Assembly (NCBI RefSeq): GCF_003388735.1
Contig: NZ_QUBQ01000004.1
Coordinates: forward strand, 248,001 to 312,000
Length of the DNA stretch: 64,000 bases
From: Paenibacillus paeoniae
Lineage (GTDB): Bacteria > Bacillota > Bacilli > Paenibacillales > Paenibacillaceae
Direction of reading: 5' to 3'
Of the stretch, positions 56,086 through 64,000 are shown in pieces. The notes beneath the pieces were generated by a model. It worked only from the letters and a program-made list of their open reading frames with translations, was not told the origin of the DNA and did no database searches. Both the position numbers and the translations under genes were made by a program. The stretch's first letter is position 1, and each line of letters starts with the position of its first letter.

Positions 56086-59000
56086 TTAATAGGGAATACG
56101 AAAAGTAACCTTAGTCCCGATCCCAAGCGTACTGCTGATATGCAGTCCAGATCCAAAATGCCGCTTTAATCGCTGATCCGTATTGATCAATCCTACACCT
56201 GACTTGCCGTCTGTTTTTCTCTCTAATACGTGTTGCAATCGAGCTTCTTCCATGCCTTCACCGTCATCTTCAACAGAAATCTCTACACCCGTCTCGTAAG
56301 TTCTAATCCGTATACAAATCGTTCCCCCGCGAACCCGTTTCATGACACCATGCATAATCGCATTCTCCACCAGGGGTTGAATGGAAAGAAACGGGACCTT
56401 TAATTCCTTGCAATCCTCAATCTCCCAAATGACTTGCAGCCTTTCATCAAATCGAACCTGTTCAATAAATAGATAGGATTTCACCAGATTTAGCTCCTCT
56501 TCTATCAGAACAAGTCCATCTCTATTGTGAAATCTAAATTTACTCCTCAAATAGTGGCTGAACTCATCCAGCAAAGTCCGCATCTTATCCAAGTTAATGT
56601 TGCTCAAAGCCGTTACAGCGTTTAGCGCATTGAATAAAAAATGTGGCTGGATTTGCGCATGAAGCCATGCCATCTCCAATCGCTGCTGCTCCCGAACAAA
56701 TCGCTTAATCGAGATTAACGCTTCAATCCGCGACTTTAGCTCAATTGCTTCCACGGGCTTCGTGACATAATCATTTGCTCCCGCTATAAAACCGCCGCGA
56801 ATATCTTCTGGCTGGCTTCTTGCTGTAACCAGAAGAATAGGGAGCTCTGTAAGCGACAACCGTCCACGAATGATGCGTGCCAGCTCATACCCGGACATCT
56901 GCGGCATCATAATATCCGAGATGACCAGATCCCAGTCCTTCGTATTCAGTACAGCCAATGCTTCCTTGCCGCTAGTGACCATCGTTGTGTCGTATTCATC
57001 CGGGGGGAGAATCGCTTCCAAGACTTGAAGATTCACAGGATCATCATCTACAATCAGCAGGCAAGGACGGCCGTGATTTTCCTCTAATATACGAAGAGAA
57101 GGAGGAATAGCCGTCTTATCCGTAGGGATAGAGTCATCATCCTCTATCAGCATAGGCGGCACAATGATGGGCTCGAATGCTCCCGCAGCAGCTACCTCAT
57201 CTAAAGCACCGAGATCAGCCAGCTCTAACGAAAATATAAAGCTCGAGCCTTCGCCCAGTACAGAAGACACCGCAAGCGTCCCCCCATGAAGCTCAACCAG
57301 TTGCTTGCTGATGCTAAGTCCTAATCCGAAGCCGCCTTCAATCATAGTCTCGCTCGTACTTGCTTGCTCATATGGACGGAATAGACGCTTGAGCATGACC
57401 TCATCCATTCCAATGCCTGTATCCGTAATTCTGATATGCGCCTTTCCGTCCTTGGCAACTGCCTGTATGGCAATATTCCCTTCATTCGTATATTTCACAG
57501 CATTATGAAGTAAGTTGAAGACAATCTGAATCACCCGATTTTCATCCGCATAGACGGGAGGGAAATCGTCTGGAATTTGATTGGAAATGTGAATCGATTT
57601 CACTTCAGCGTTATATTGAAGCATGTCCAGCACACCCGTAACGATGGGTTGAATGGAGACGGCTTTCTTCTGTAGTCGCGGATTGCCATCCCGTAAGCTC
57701 ATCACATCCATCAAATCGTTTAAGATCAAGGACAACCGGCGTCCTACCGATGACATCGTTTCAAGCTCTTTGATACTCCTCTCCTGCAACAAATGCCGCT
57801 CTCTCTTTAACACAGATTGGGACATGTTCATCATGCTATGAAGCGGATTTCGAAATTCATGCGAGGTATTGGCCAGGAATTGATCCTTATGATCATTCAT
57901 TCGCTGCAAGGTTGCCGCAATTTCTTTGGTGTTGGCGTGCATATTGAAATATTGCTTAAACCATACCGTTGCTAAAAAACCCATTGCAATAATCTGATCA
58001 AATGGGTAATAGACCAAGCTTAAGCCGCTTTCCCGCCAGAAGAACGACCATACATAATGATGAAGCAACACGAGGAACGCAGTCAGCAGGAGCAGATTGC
58101 TTCTAATATCTTTGATAACCGATTTGAAAATAGCTATAATCGTGACCACTACAGCAATCGCACCTAATAAAGTATAGAACGGGAAAAGCGAAATAATCTG
58201 ATCGGGAGACAAAAACAACGTAAGGCAGGCCGTTCCCAAAGTTACGATCTTATAGGCTGGATGAACTCTGCGCCAATAGCGAATTTCACGATGATTCGTG
58301 CACTGAAGCAGAGCGTAGACTCCGATCATTAAGGCAAAATTGGCTAGCCGGAAGTCCCAGTCGCTGCCGATGTAAAATAATTGATGAAACAGCTTTTCAT
58401 AATCACTTAGCATATTCGCTAAAGTAATGCACAGGATTAACAATGAAAAATAGAGAAGCTTCTTTTCCTTATTTCCGAGTAGAAACAAAATAAAGGCATA
58501 AGCGGAGTGCATCAGAAAAATAATGGTCGTCAGAAGCTGCATCGACATGGAAATTCTCATTTCCTTCGCAATAGCTTGCTCTGAGCCGAATTTAATAGAC
58601 CGTGCAATGCCGCTATTACGGCTATCCACGTAATTCGCCCCCTGTATGACGAGCTCGATTACACCATTCTCATCCGCTGTAAAGGTAGTGGAATAAGGAA
58701 GGTTTTTCGCTATATATTCATGTTCCGTATCCGCCACTCGTCCTGTCCCGGCGAGCAGCCGGCCATTGACGTATAGTTCCGATGAGGTGCGTACGCTAGG
58801 TACCCGGAGACTGTAGTTACGCTCCTCCGCCGGATCGACATGAAGAATCAAACGATAAGAACCAAATCCGTATGGGGTCGGTTCTTCAGCATTCAGCGCT
58901 TCATTCCATCCACCCGGAACCTGAATAAGCGTAGACTCACGCTCTCCTGCTTCTTGCGCTCGATTTCCAGTGATCAACCACTGTGAGGGATAAAACTCCC

Positions 59001-59205
59001 ATTCCCCATCAAGCAAAAGAACATCGCCATCCTCGGCGTGCCAGTCGCGCAAGTCCAATTGCCCATTCTGAATAGATACCTGCTTCTGAAGATGGAACCA
59101 CTCCATCCATACCAACCGCAAGCCGGAGACAACTACTATCAATAAGCAGAACCATACAATCCATTTTATTTTGTTTAATGGGTTTTTCGATAAATGTGTA
59201 AGCAA
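56086..59205 (-). CDS. hybrid sensor kinase with two kinase modules (paralogue 3)
   Basis: 1039 aa, same domain order as the pair at 2.7-9.1 kb: N-terminal helix, extracellular jelly-roll-like domain (LDLRDWHAEDG, LDGEWEFYPSQ), multi-helix membrane block, HisKA with H449 in SHEFRNPLHS (the usual R-T-P is R-N-P here), HATPase (DTGIGM, GFGLGLS), receiver with D764 in ISDIMMPQMSG, LytS-type module with H855 in QPHFLFNALNA and a second HATPase. It is the most divergent of the three. Start is TTG 59205 with AGGAGAGA 8 nt upstream. Confidence 0.9.
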   Translation of the reverse strand: MLTHLSKNPLNKIKWIVWFCLLIVVVSGLRLVWMEWFHLQKQVSIQNGQLDLRDWHAEDGDVLLLDGEWEFYPSQWLITGNRAQEAGERESTLIQVPGGWNEALNAEEPTPYGFGSYRLILHVDPAEERNYSLRVPSVRTSSELYVNGRLLAGTGRVADTEHEYIAKNLPYSTTFTADENGVIELVIQGANYVDSRNSGIARSIKFGSEQAIAKEMRISMSMQLLTTIIFLMHSAYAFILFLLGNKEKKLLYFSLLILCITLANMLSDYEKLFHQLFYIGSDWDFRLANFALMIGVYALLQCTNHREIRYWRRVHPAYKIVTLGTACLTLFLSPDQIISLFPFYTLLGAIAVVVTIIAIFKSVIKDIRSNLLLLTAFLVLLHHYVWSFFWRESGLSLVYYPFDQIIAMGFLATVWFKQYFNMHANTKEIAATLQRMNDHKDQFLANTSHEFRNPLHSMMNMSQSVLKRERHLLQERSIKELETMSSVGRRLSLILNDLMDVMSLRDGNPRLQKKAVSIQPIVTGVLDMLQYNAEVKSIHISNQIPDDFPPVYADENRVIQIVFNLLHNAVKYTNEGNIAIQAVAKDGKAHIRITDTGIGMDEVMLKRLFRPYEQASTSETMIEGGFGLGLSISKQLVELHGGTLAVSSVLGEGSSFIFSLELADLGALDEVAAAGAFEPIIVPPMLIEDDDSIPTDKTAIPPSLRILEENHGRPCLLIVDDDPVNLQVLEAILPPDEYDTTMVTSGKEALAVLNTKDWDLVISDIMMPQMSGYELARIIRGRLSLTELPILLVTARSQPEDIRGGFIAGANDYVTKPVEAIELKSRIEALISIKRFVREQQRLEMAWLHAQIQPHFLFNALNAVTALSNINLDKMRTLLDEFSHYLRSKFRFHNRDGLVLIEEELNLVKSYLFIEQVRFDERLQVIWEIEDCKELKVPFLSIQPLVENAIMHGVMKRVRGGTICIRIRTYETGVEISVEDDGEGMEEARLQHVLERKTDGKSGVGLINTDQRLKRHFGSGLHISSTLGIGTKVTFRIPY

Positions 59206-59529
59206 GAAATGTTCTCTCCTAGTCCTATTCTCCTAAGACATTCAAGTGCAAATAGTCTGATATCTATTTATTATACGATACATACTTAGCAGAAGTTGGG
59301 TATTTCAGAGAAACAAACAGAAATATTGCTCTTTCTATGATTTTATCGAAAATGCCGACGTGAATCGTAAAGTTTTGAACACAGGGAGCATTTACGGCAA
59401 GTTTGGTTTAAATCATTTTATAGCTTTAAAATGCTTGGCTCGGTTTCCTATAATGGAATTAAATTGATATGAAGTGAGTTCCAATAACTCCCCAGCGATT
59501 ATACATTCCGATTATGGAGGGGTACGCAT
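59206..59529. other. 324 bp divergent intergenic stretch
   Basis: AT-rich spacer between the divergent kinase 3 and methyltransferase genes. It must hold both promoters, but I cannot single out clear -35/-10 pairs and see no small gene or structured RNA. Confidence 0.5.
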
Positions 59530-60297
59530 ATGTCTTTTAGTTACTATGGCGAGCTTTGCACAGAGGTTTACGACCTAACTAAGAAGGTGGGTCAATCATT
59601 GGGCAAGGAGCTGGACTATTATCGTGAAAGATTAAAGCCTTGCAAGGGGCGTATACTGGAAGCGATGGTCGGTTCCGGGCGCGTGTTGATTCCTCTGCTA
59701 GAATCCGGTCTATTAGTCGACGGTGTCGACTATTCTCCCGAAATGCTGTCGTCTTGCCGTCAGCGGTGCGAAGAGCGCGGACTGGCTACCCATCTTTACG
59801 AGGCAGATCTTCAAGAACTGTCCTTACCTGAGCGATATGAAGCCATCATTATTCCAGCGGGCTCCTTCTTACTCATTGAACAACGCGAGGAATCGATCAA
59901 GGTTTTGAGGCGTCTATATGAACATCTTCAGCCAGGCGGACGACTTATTCTTGATTTATTTCTGCCTGATCCTAACTTTGAGATTGGTGTCGTTCGAAAA
60001 ACATCCACCTTCCACTTGCCCAATGGGGATAGCATTACTATGGAAGAGAAGCTGGTTGAGGCCAACCTGCTTCATCAATACAAAGTTTCTTATCTCCGAT
60101 ACGAGAAGTGGCGCAATGGCTCTCTGATCCAAACCGAATTGCAGCGCTTAGCCATTCGTTGGTATGGCGTAGAGGAATTTAAGCTTGTTTTGGAAAGTAT
60201 CGGATTCTCGAATGTGGTCATATCCGCTGATTTCGAATACGGCAAAACACCCGCCAATGCGAATCAAACGTATGTGTTTGAAGCAACCCGGACCTAA
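59530..60297 (+). CDS. SAM-dependent methyltransferase
   Basis: 255 aa class I methyltransferase. Motif I is in ILEAMVGSGRVLIPLLESG, motif II-like in VDGVDYSPEMLSSCRQRC, and a motif IV-like YEAIIIPAGSFLLI. Substrate unknown. GGAGGGG precedes the ATG. Confidence 0.85.
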   Translation: MSFSYYGELCTEVYDLTKKVGQSLGKELDYYRERLKPCKGRILEAMVGSGRVLIPLLESGLLVDGVDYSPEMLSSCRQRCEERGLATHLYEADLQELSLPERYEAIIIPAGSFLLIEQREESIKVLRRLYEHLQPGGRLILDLFLPDPNFEIGVVRKTSTFHLPNGDSITMEEKLVEANLLHQYKVSYLRYEKWRNGSLIQTELQRLAIRWYGVEEFKLVLESIGFSNVVISADFEYGKTPANANQTYVFEATRT

Positions 60298-60319
60298 CGG
60301 CTGGAGATGCGATCCCTAT

Positions 60320-60364
60320 AAAACCTTACAGCCGTCCCTTAGGGATGGCTGTAAGGTTTTATAT
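60320..60364. terminator. rho-independent terminator
   Basis: Stem AAAACCTTACAGCC (60320-60333) with 60347-60360, inner GTCCCT/AGGGAT pairing, and A/T runs on both sides. Follows the methyltransferase and may also work leftward. Confidence 0.85.
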
Positions 60365-60454
60365 CCAACTATAATGGTGCGTGGTCAAAAAACTATACGG
60401 CGAGTAACTAAATGTCGTTGGCGCGACTCCAATGGCTAGAATATATAATACTGG

Positions 60455-60898
60455 TTACCACTCAAAAAAGTTGTCCTCAATGAATGCCTCGAATGAACCC
60501 GCCAAAACTTCCGTTTCTCCGTTATCATGATAGTAGATCAGCACTTCCCCTGCCGGATTTAAAAATATCGGATTGCCGGAGCCATCTAACGAGATGACAT
60601 AGCTGCTTTTCAAAAATACTCCGCATGGCAGCTCCTTGCATTGTTCTCGAAAATCCAGCGTCAAGTCAGTAACCGTCTCCCTTCCGATACTGGAGCCGTT
60701 AGAGAATGCATGCACCGCAATGCCCGCATACGCTCCGCCGAAGGTTCGGATAAATTGTACGTAATCCTTATGAAAGCTGATCCCGAGTCTCTGCTCGGCC
60801 TCGGCTACTTCCTCTTGGCTTGCTGGAGTGCCTACTAAAGTTCGATTATTCTCTCGATAAAGAAATGCGGTCAGCCTTTCCATGAGTGCGTCATTCAT
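60455..60898 (-). CDS. SMI1/KNR4 family protein 1
   Basis: 147 aa. Family pattern seen: PASQEEVAEAEQRLGISFHK (start), DYVQFIRTFGGAYAG, and a closing SLDGSGNPIFLNPAGEVLIY. These proteins are common immunity proteins against contact-dependent toxins. No toxin nearby. Ribosome site GGGGAGGGG. Confidence 0.85.
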   Translation of the reverse strand: MNDALMERLTAFLYRENNRTLVGTPASQEEVAEAEQRLGISFHKDYVQFIRTFGGAYAGIAVHAFSNGSSIGRETVTDLTLDFREQCKELPCGVFLKSSYVISLDGSGNPIFLNPAGEVLIYYHDNGETEVLAGSFEAFIEDNFFEW

Positions 60899-61079
60899 TA
60901 CATATTCCCCTCCCCTTTGGGCTATCTACAGTTCATTGCCTATCCATGTCAGCCAATTATTATCCAGCATCCAGCTTCTCACCTTTGCTAATTACACGCC
61001 ACATAAAGGCAATATGATACGGAAACGTCCAAGCTTCCGCCAATTCAGCGAGCGGCAACGAACGGGAGCGTCGATGAAG

Positions 61080-61808
61080 CTATCCTTTACACCCATGTGA
61101 CAATAGCCATTGCTCCATATCCGCGAATACGTTCACAGCATCCTGTTCATACATAACCGCCACTTCTTGCCCGTAGGCATAATTAAACCGTACATAACCG
61201 CCTAACTCTTGATAAAACAGCAGACAAGTATATTCATTTTCAATGACCAAATCAGGCGAAAAAACCTCCCGAAACATTCCCGACAGAACCGGCAGCGTCA
61301 GTCCATCCGTTCCCGGCGGCAATCGCAAAAAGCGGTGACTACGCGTATCCGACCATGGCTCATAATAGACTGCCCCCTGCTGCCCGCTTCCGTATACCTG
61401 GTGATAGATGTCATCCAGCACCGTAGCGTACGTCTCGTCATCCGCTGGCTCCTGCACCTGCAAGGAGATGATCACAATACGTTCCGCATGGCGGGGCAGC
61501 CAAAGCAACTGCCCTGTCTGCGGATGTACCGCCAGAAAATCGCCATCCACTGTAGTGCCTATTGAGATGCATTCGCCGATTTGCTCTTGCGTAATCGGGC
61601 TGTCCGCATCATGCTCCCATATTTCATACTCCGGGAATGGCCGTAGGACTTCTGTATCCGGTGAGTAAACATTCATCCACCCTCTATACGTCCCAGCGCC
61701 ATACCGCTCTATAAATGAAAGATACCCTAGTGGAAATGAAACGGCTGCTTCCTGCATTGCTTGGATTTGTTTCGGAGATAGCGGCTCCGGCTGCGAAACC
61801 AAATACAT
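61080..61808 (-). CDS. SMI1/KNR4-like family protein 2
   Basis: 242 aa. SMI1-type N-terminal half (PLSPKQIQAMQEAAVSFPLG, FIERYGAGTYRGWMNVYSPD, TTVDGDFLAVHPQTGQLLWL) and an extra C-terminal region of about 90 residues. Possible orphan immunity protein. Ribosome site AAAGGGGGAG. Confidence 0.78.
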   Translation of the reverse strand: MYLVSQPEPLSPKQIQAMQEAAVSFPLGYLSFIERYGAGTYRGWMNVYSPDTEVLRPFPEYEIWEHDADSPITQEQIGECISIGTTVDGDFLAVHPQTGQLLWLPRHAERIVIISLQVQEPADDETYATVLDDIYHQVYGSGQQGAVYYEPWSDTRSHRFLRLPPGTDGLTLPVLSGMFREVFSPDLVIENEYTCLLFYQELGGYVRFNYAYGQEVAVMYEQDAVNVFADMEQWLLSHGCKG

Positions 61809-62125
61809 AATTCTCCCCCTTTGCTCTCTTCATTTCCCTATATGCTTAATTGGCTCAGGCTAATCCGAGCCGATGCTCGTTGTTTTCTTCTAAGTACGGA
61901 AGGAACGCTCCATAAGTTGCTCAAATGACTAAGTTTAGCCATATAGAACTACCGGAATCGTGGAAGAAAGTCCCGCAGCCCTAATTCCATTAGCCTGTAC
62001 TCTTGTTTCCAGAGATTCTAGAGGCGAAACAAAAAAATAGACGAAGGGGGAATCTAGGTTCCCCCCCTCGCCTATTCACATCATTATTTCATTAGCTAGA
62101 CCTGTCGGTACGCTTACATGATTAC
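61809..62125. other. 317 bp stretch between SMI1 gene 2 and GH16 gene
   Basis: Holds the GH16 terminator (listed) and the promoter region of SMI1 gene 2. Nothing else recognised. Confidence 0.55.
62029..62074 (-). terminator. terminator of the GH16 gene
   Basis: On the minus strand a GGGGGAA/TTCCCCC stem with a CCTAGA-type loop, then CTATTTTTTTG. About 50 bp past the GH16 stop. Confidence 0.8.
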
Positions 62126-64000
62126 TTATTCCGGCGTGCCCTGCGTTACCCCGTGAACATAGGTGAACCATGGCGTATCCAGTGCGCCTTGACCTGGATT
62201 ATAGGTGAAGAAATACTCCACAGTATCCCCTTGCTGCAAGTTGTTGACAGCGTAGGTGTAGTTGCCGTTACCTGTAGTCGACATCGCTACGTTCTGCTGG
62301 CCTCCATTATTCACCTTATAGTGCAAATCCGCAAAGGTTGCGCCATTCACATAAAACTGTAGGTTATTACCGGTTTTCTTCAGCCCGCGTACCCCGTCAC
62401 CAATGACAATAACGGTGGATGCCGGCGGCACAACGGTAATGGTGCTTACAGCTGTCTTATTGCCGTCCACGGTTGTCGCCGTAACCGTCGACGTGCCCGG
62501 AGCAACCCCCGTCACTTTGCCGCTCGTATTCACGGAAGCGACGCTCGAATTGGACACCGTCCAAGTCACTTGCTTATTAGTCGCATTAGACGGCGTTACT
62601 GTAGCATTCAACTGTACATCCTGGCCCACCTCTACCTGTGCAGAAGTCTGGTTCACCGTGACACCGGCAACAGATACGTTGCCAGGATTCTCTACACCGT
62701 TCTCCTTGTACACACGTACATAATCGACCTGCATCGTTGCTGGGATATCTTCAGGGTCCGGAGACAGAAGACCGTCGAAATATCCGCCAATCGCCAAGTT
62801 CATAATCAGGTAGAACGGCTGATCGAACGGTGCATTCGGATTGTTCGGCGCAGCTACGGAATACCATTGATCATTTGTTACTTTGAAGAAAAACTTGCCG
62901 TCCACATACCATTTGAAATTATCCTCTTCCCATACCATCGTGTAGACATGGAAATCATTTTCGAAGGTTTCACCTTCAGGGAAGTGATAGTCACCCGCAA
63001 TATAGCGGTTCACCGGCCATTGTCCGCCGAAGTGCAGAGCTCCGCTGGTCATGCCAGGCAAGCGTCCCTTTGCTTCCATAATATCAATCTCGCCGGATGC
63101 GGCCCACGCGCCGTATACGGAATCTTCAGGGAGCATCCAAAGCGCAGGCCATACTCCATTGCCTGTAGGCAGCTTTGCACGGATATCCACTCTACCGTAC
63201 TGGAAGGAGAGCTTATCCTTTGTATTCAGCTTGCCCGACGAATATTGTGCATAGCGAGTAGGATCTTGCGGGAAGTTTTTCGGCTCGTTCAGGGCTCTGA
63301 AATTCAACTTTCCGTCCGCTACGAATATATTTTGGTCACTATCTGTATAGTGAGCCAGCTCCGCATTGCCCCAGCCCCAGCTATGAGGGTCGTCACTGAT
63401 ATAATAGCCTGTTTCATAGTTCCATTTGCTCATATCAAGCGTTGTTCCGTTAAACTCATCCTGCCAAATAAGCGTCTGCCCATCAATAGCCGGGTTTGTT
63501 GGTGTTCCGATGGCAACATCATCATGATCGGATACATCCGGACGAGGCGCATTAGGATTGCCAATGAACGTATAGTTAACAAAATTGTTTCCGATGCTTC
63601 CGCCTGGCTGCCCGTTTAATGGATAACCAATACGAATCTGCATATCCTCTTGGATGGGCTGGAACCAAAGTCCATAGATGTAATCAGCCCAATAACCCCA
63701 CTGATTGGCGTCAGACATCCGATTATAGCCGTTAGGAGAATAAGAGAATCCGCTCTGGCTGGAATTCGCCAAATCAACCCACTGTCCGTTGATATTGATT
63801 TGGTAGACGAAACCTCCAAGCTCCGTGCCTATTGCCGCTCCTCCGTCAATCTTAGGGAGCGGTATGCCGATAACACCGCTCACATCGGCGGTAAAGGTTG
63901 TGCCGTCATAAGGCGTAATCGTATACGAACTCCTTACTGGCTGATTAAAGGTAATCGTATAAACGACATTAGCCGAAGACGTTTTGGACTCCAATTTGAC
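62126..64000 (-). CDS. secreted GH16 beta-1,3-glucanase, partial at its N-terminus
   Basis: At least 624 aa; the frame continues past the window's right edge, so start and signal peptide are missing. Order seen from the left of the protein: a beta-rich domain (about 1-165 of the visible part), GH16 catalytic domain (WQDEFNGTTLDMSKWNYETG, catalytic GEIDIMEAKG with the E-x-D-x-x-E triad), a bacterial Ig-like domain (VTWTVSNSSVASVNTSGKVT), and a C-terminal domain resembling CBM56 (VRGLKKTGNNLQFYVNGATF). Family knowledge: laminarinase-type hydrolysis of beta-1,3-glucan with CBM56 binding it. Fits use of fungal or algal glucans together with the GH30-GH3 operon. Confidence 0.9.
   Translation of the reverse strand, partial: VKLESKTSSANVVYTITFNQPVRSSYTITPYDGTTFTADVSGVIGIPLPKIDGGAAIGTELGGFVYQININGQWVDLANSSQSGFSYSPNGYNRMSDANQWGYWADYIYGLWFQPIQEDMQIRIGYPLNGQPGGSIGNNFVNYTFIGNPNAPRPDVSDHDDVAIGTPTNPAIDGQTLIWQDEFNGTTLDMSKWNYETGYYISDDPHSWGWGNAELAHYTDSDQNIFVADGKLNFRALNEPKNFPQDPTRYAQYSSGKLNTKDKLSFQYGRVDIRAKLPTGNGVWPALWMLPEDSVYGAWAASGEIDIMEAKGRLPGMTSGALHFGGQWPVNRYIAGDYHFPEGETFENDFHVYTMVWEEDNFKWYVDGKFFFKVTNDQWYSVAAPNNPNAPFDQPFYLIMNLAIGGYFDGLLSPDPEDIPATMQVDYVRVYKENGVENPGNVSVAGVTVNQTSAQVEVGQDVQLNATVTPSNATNKQVTWTVSNSSVASVNTSGKVTGVAPGTSTVTATTVDGNKTAVSTITVVPPASTVIVIGDGVRGLKKTGNNLQFYVNGATFADLHYKVNNGGQQNVAMSTTGNGNYTYAVNNLQQGDTVEYFFTYNPGQGALDTPWFTYVHGVTQGTPE

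Noticed and set aside
62570..63619. 349-codon open frame on the plus strand
   Set aside because: Antisense to the well-supported GH16 gene; composition and lack of motifs mark it as a shadow.

Overview
The window looks like chromosome of a Paenibacillus-type member of the Bacillota. Pointers are strong AGGAGG ribosome sites, sigma-A promoters, the lipid II flippase Amj, MetNIQ, malate:quinone oxidoreductase, meso-diaminopimelate dehydrogenase, a GH16 glucanase with a CBM56-like tail, and three giant hybrid sensor kinases of a kind common in Paenibacillus. The genus is an inference from family content. No rRNA, tRNA, CRISPR array, phage or intact insertion sequence was seen.

Layout. 0.2-2.7 kb: nitrogen and lysine metabolism (ddh, gdhA). 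2.7-9.1 kb: two tandem paralogous double-kinase sensors; a third paralogue lies at 56.1-59.2 kb on the other strand. 9.2-13.7 kb: GH3 and GH30 glucosidases with a divergent AraC regulator. 13.8-18.5 kb: Amj, a 167 bp MITE-like element, an orphan winged-helix regulator, an MFS transporter and a Gfo/Idh/MocA oxidoreductase. 18.6-20.1 kb: a methyltransferase with helical repeats. 20.3-25.3 kb: the most interesting locus. Two tiny genes for 44-residue, 8-cysteine, leaderless peptides are followed by an operon of two CxxC redoxins, an ABC exporter, a MauE-type membrane protein and two small unknown proteins. 25.3-32.6 kb: TetR and target, SRPBCC protein, S41 protease, a two-component system and catalase. 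33-35.5 kb: an AT-rich sugar block (glycosyltransferase, UDP-GlcNAc 4,6-dehydratase, reductase). 35.5-36.5 kb: a third copy of the peptide cassette and a decayed fourth copy. 36.6-40.3 kb: a broken ECF sigma gene with an intact membrane partner, and a TerD-like protein. 40.4-48.1 kb: AraC regulator and a divergent operon (acyl-CoA dehydrogenase-like, MetNIQ, tautomerase-like, aldo-keto reductase, M20 dipeptidase) that looks like uptake and salvage of a sulfur amino-acid derivative. 48.2-61.8 kb: toxin-immunity-like proteins (DUF4303/SMI1/L7-L12-like fusion, Imm22, two SMI1/KNR4) mixed with mqo, an ECF sigma/anti-sigma pair, a flavin oxidase, a hydrolase pseudogene and a methyltransferase. 62.1-64 kb: a secreted GH16 beta-glucanase running off the window.

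The proposed new system is the peptide locus. Three intact peptide genes and one dead one share a consensus sigma-A promoter with a 17 bp spacer, a conserved leader, an almost perfect Shine-Dalgarno sequence and a downstream hairpin whose stem sequence differs from copy to copy while staying paired. The attached operon supplies export and thiol-disulfide chemistry. I infer a leaderless, disulfide-rich secreted peptide family, possibly bacteriocin- or defensin-like; its activity is not shown by sequence.
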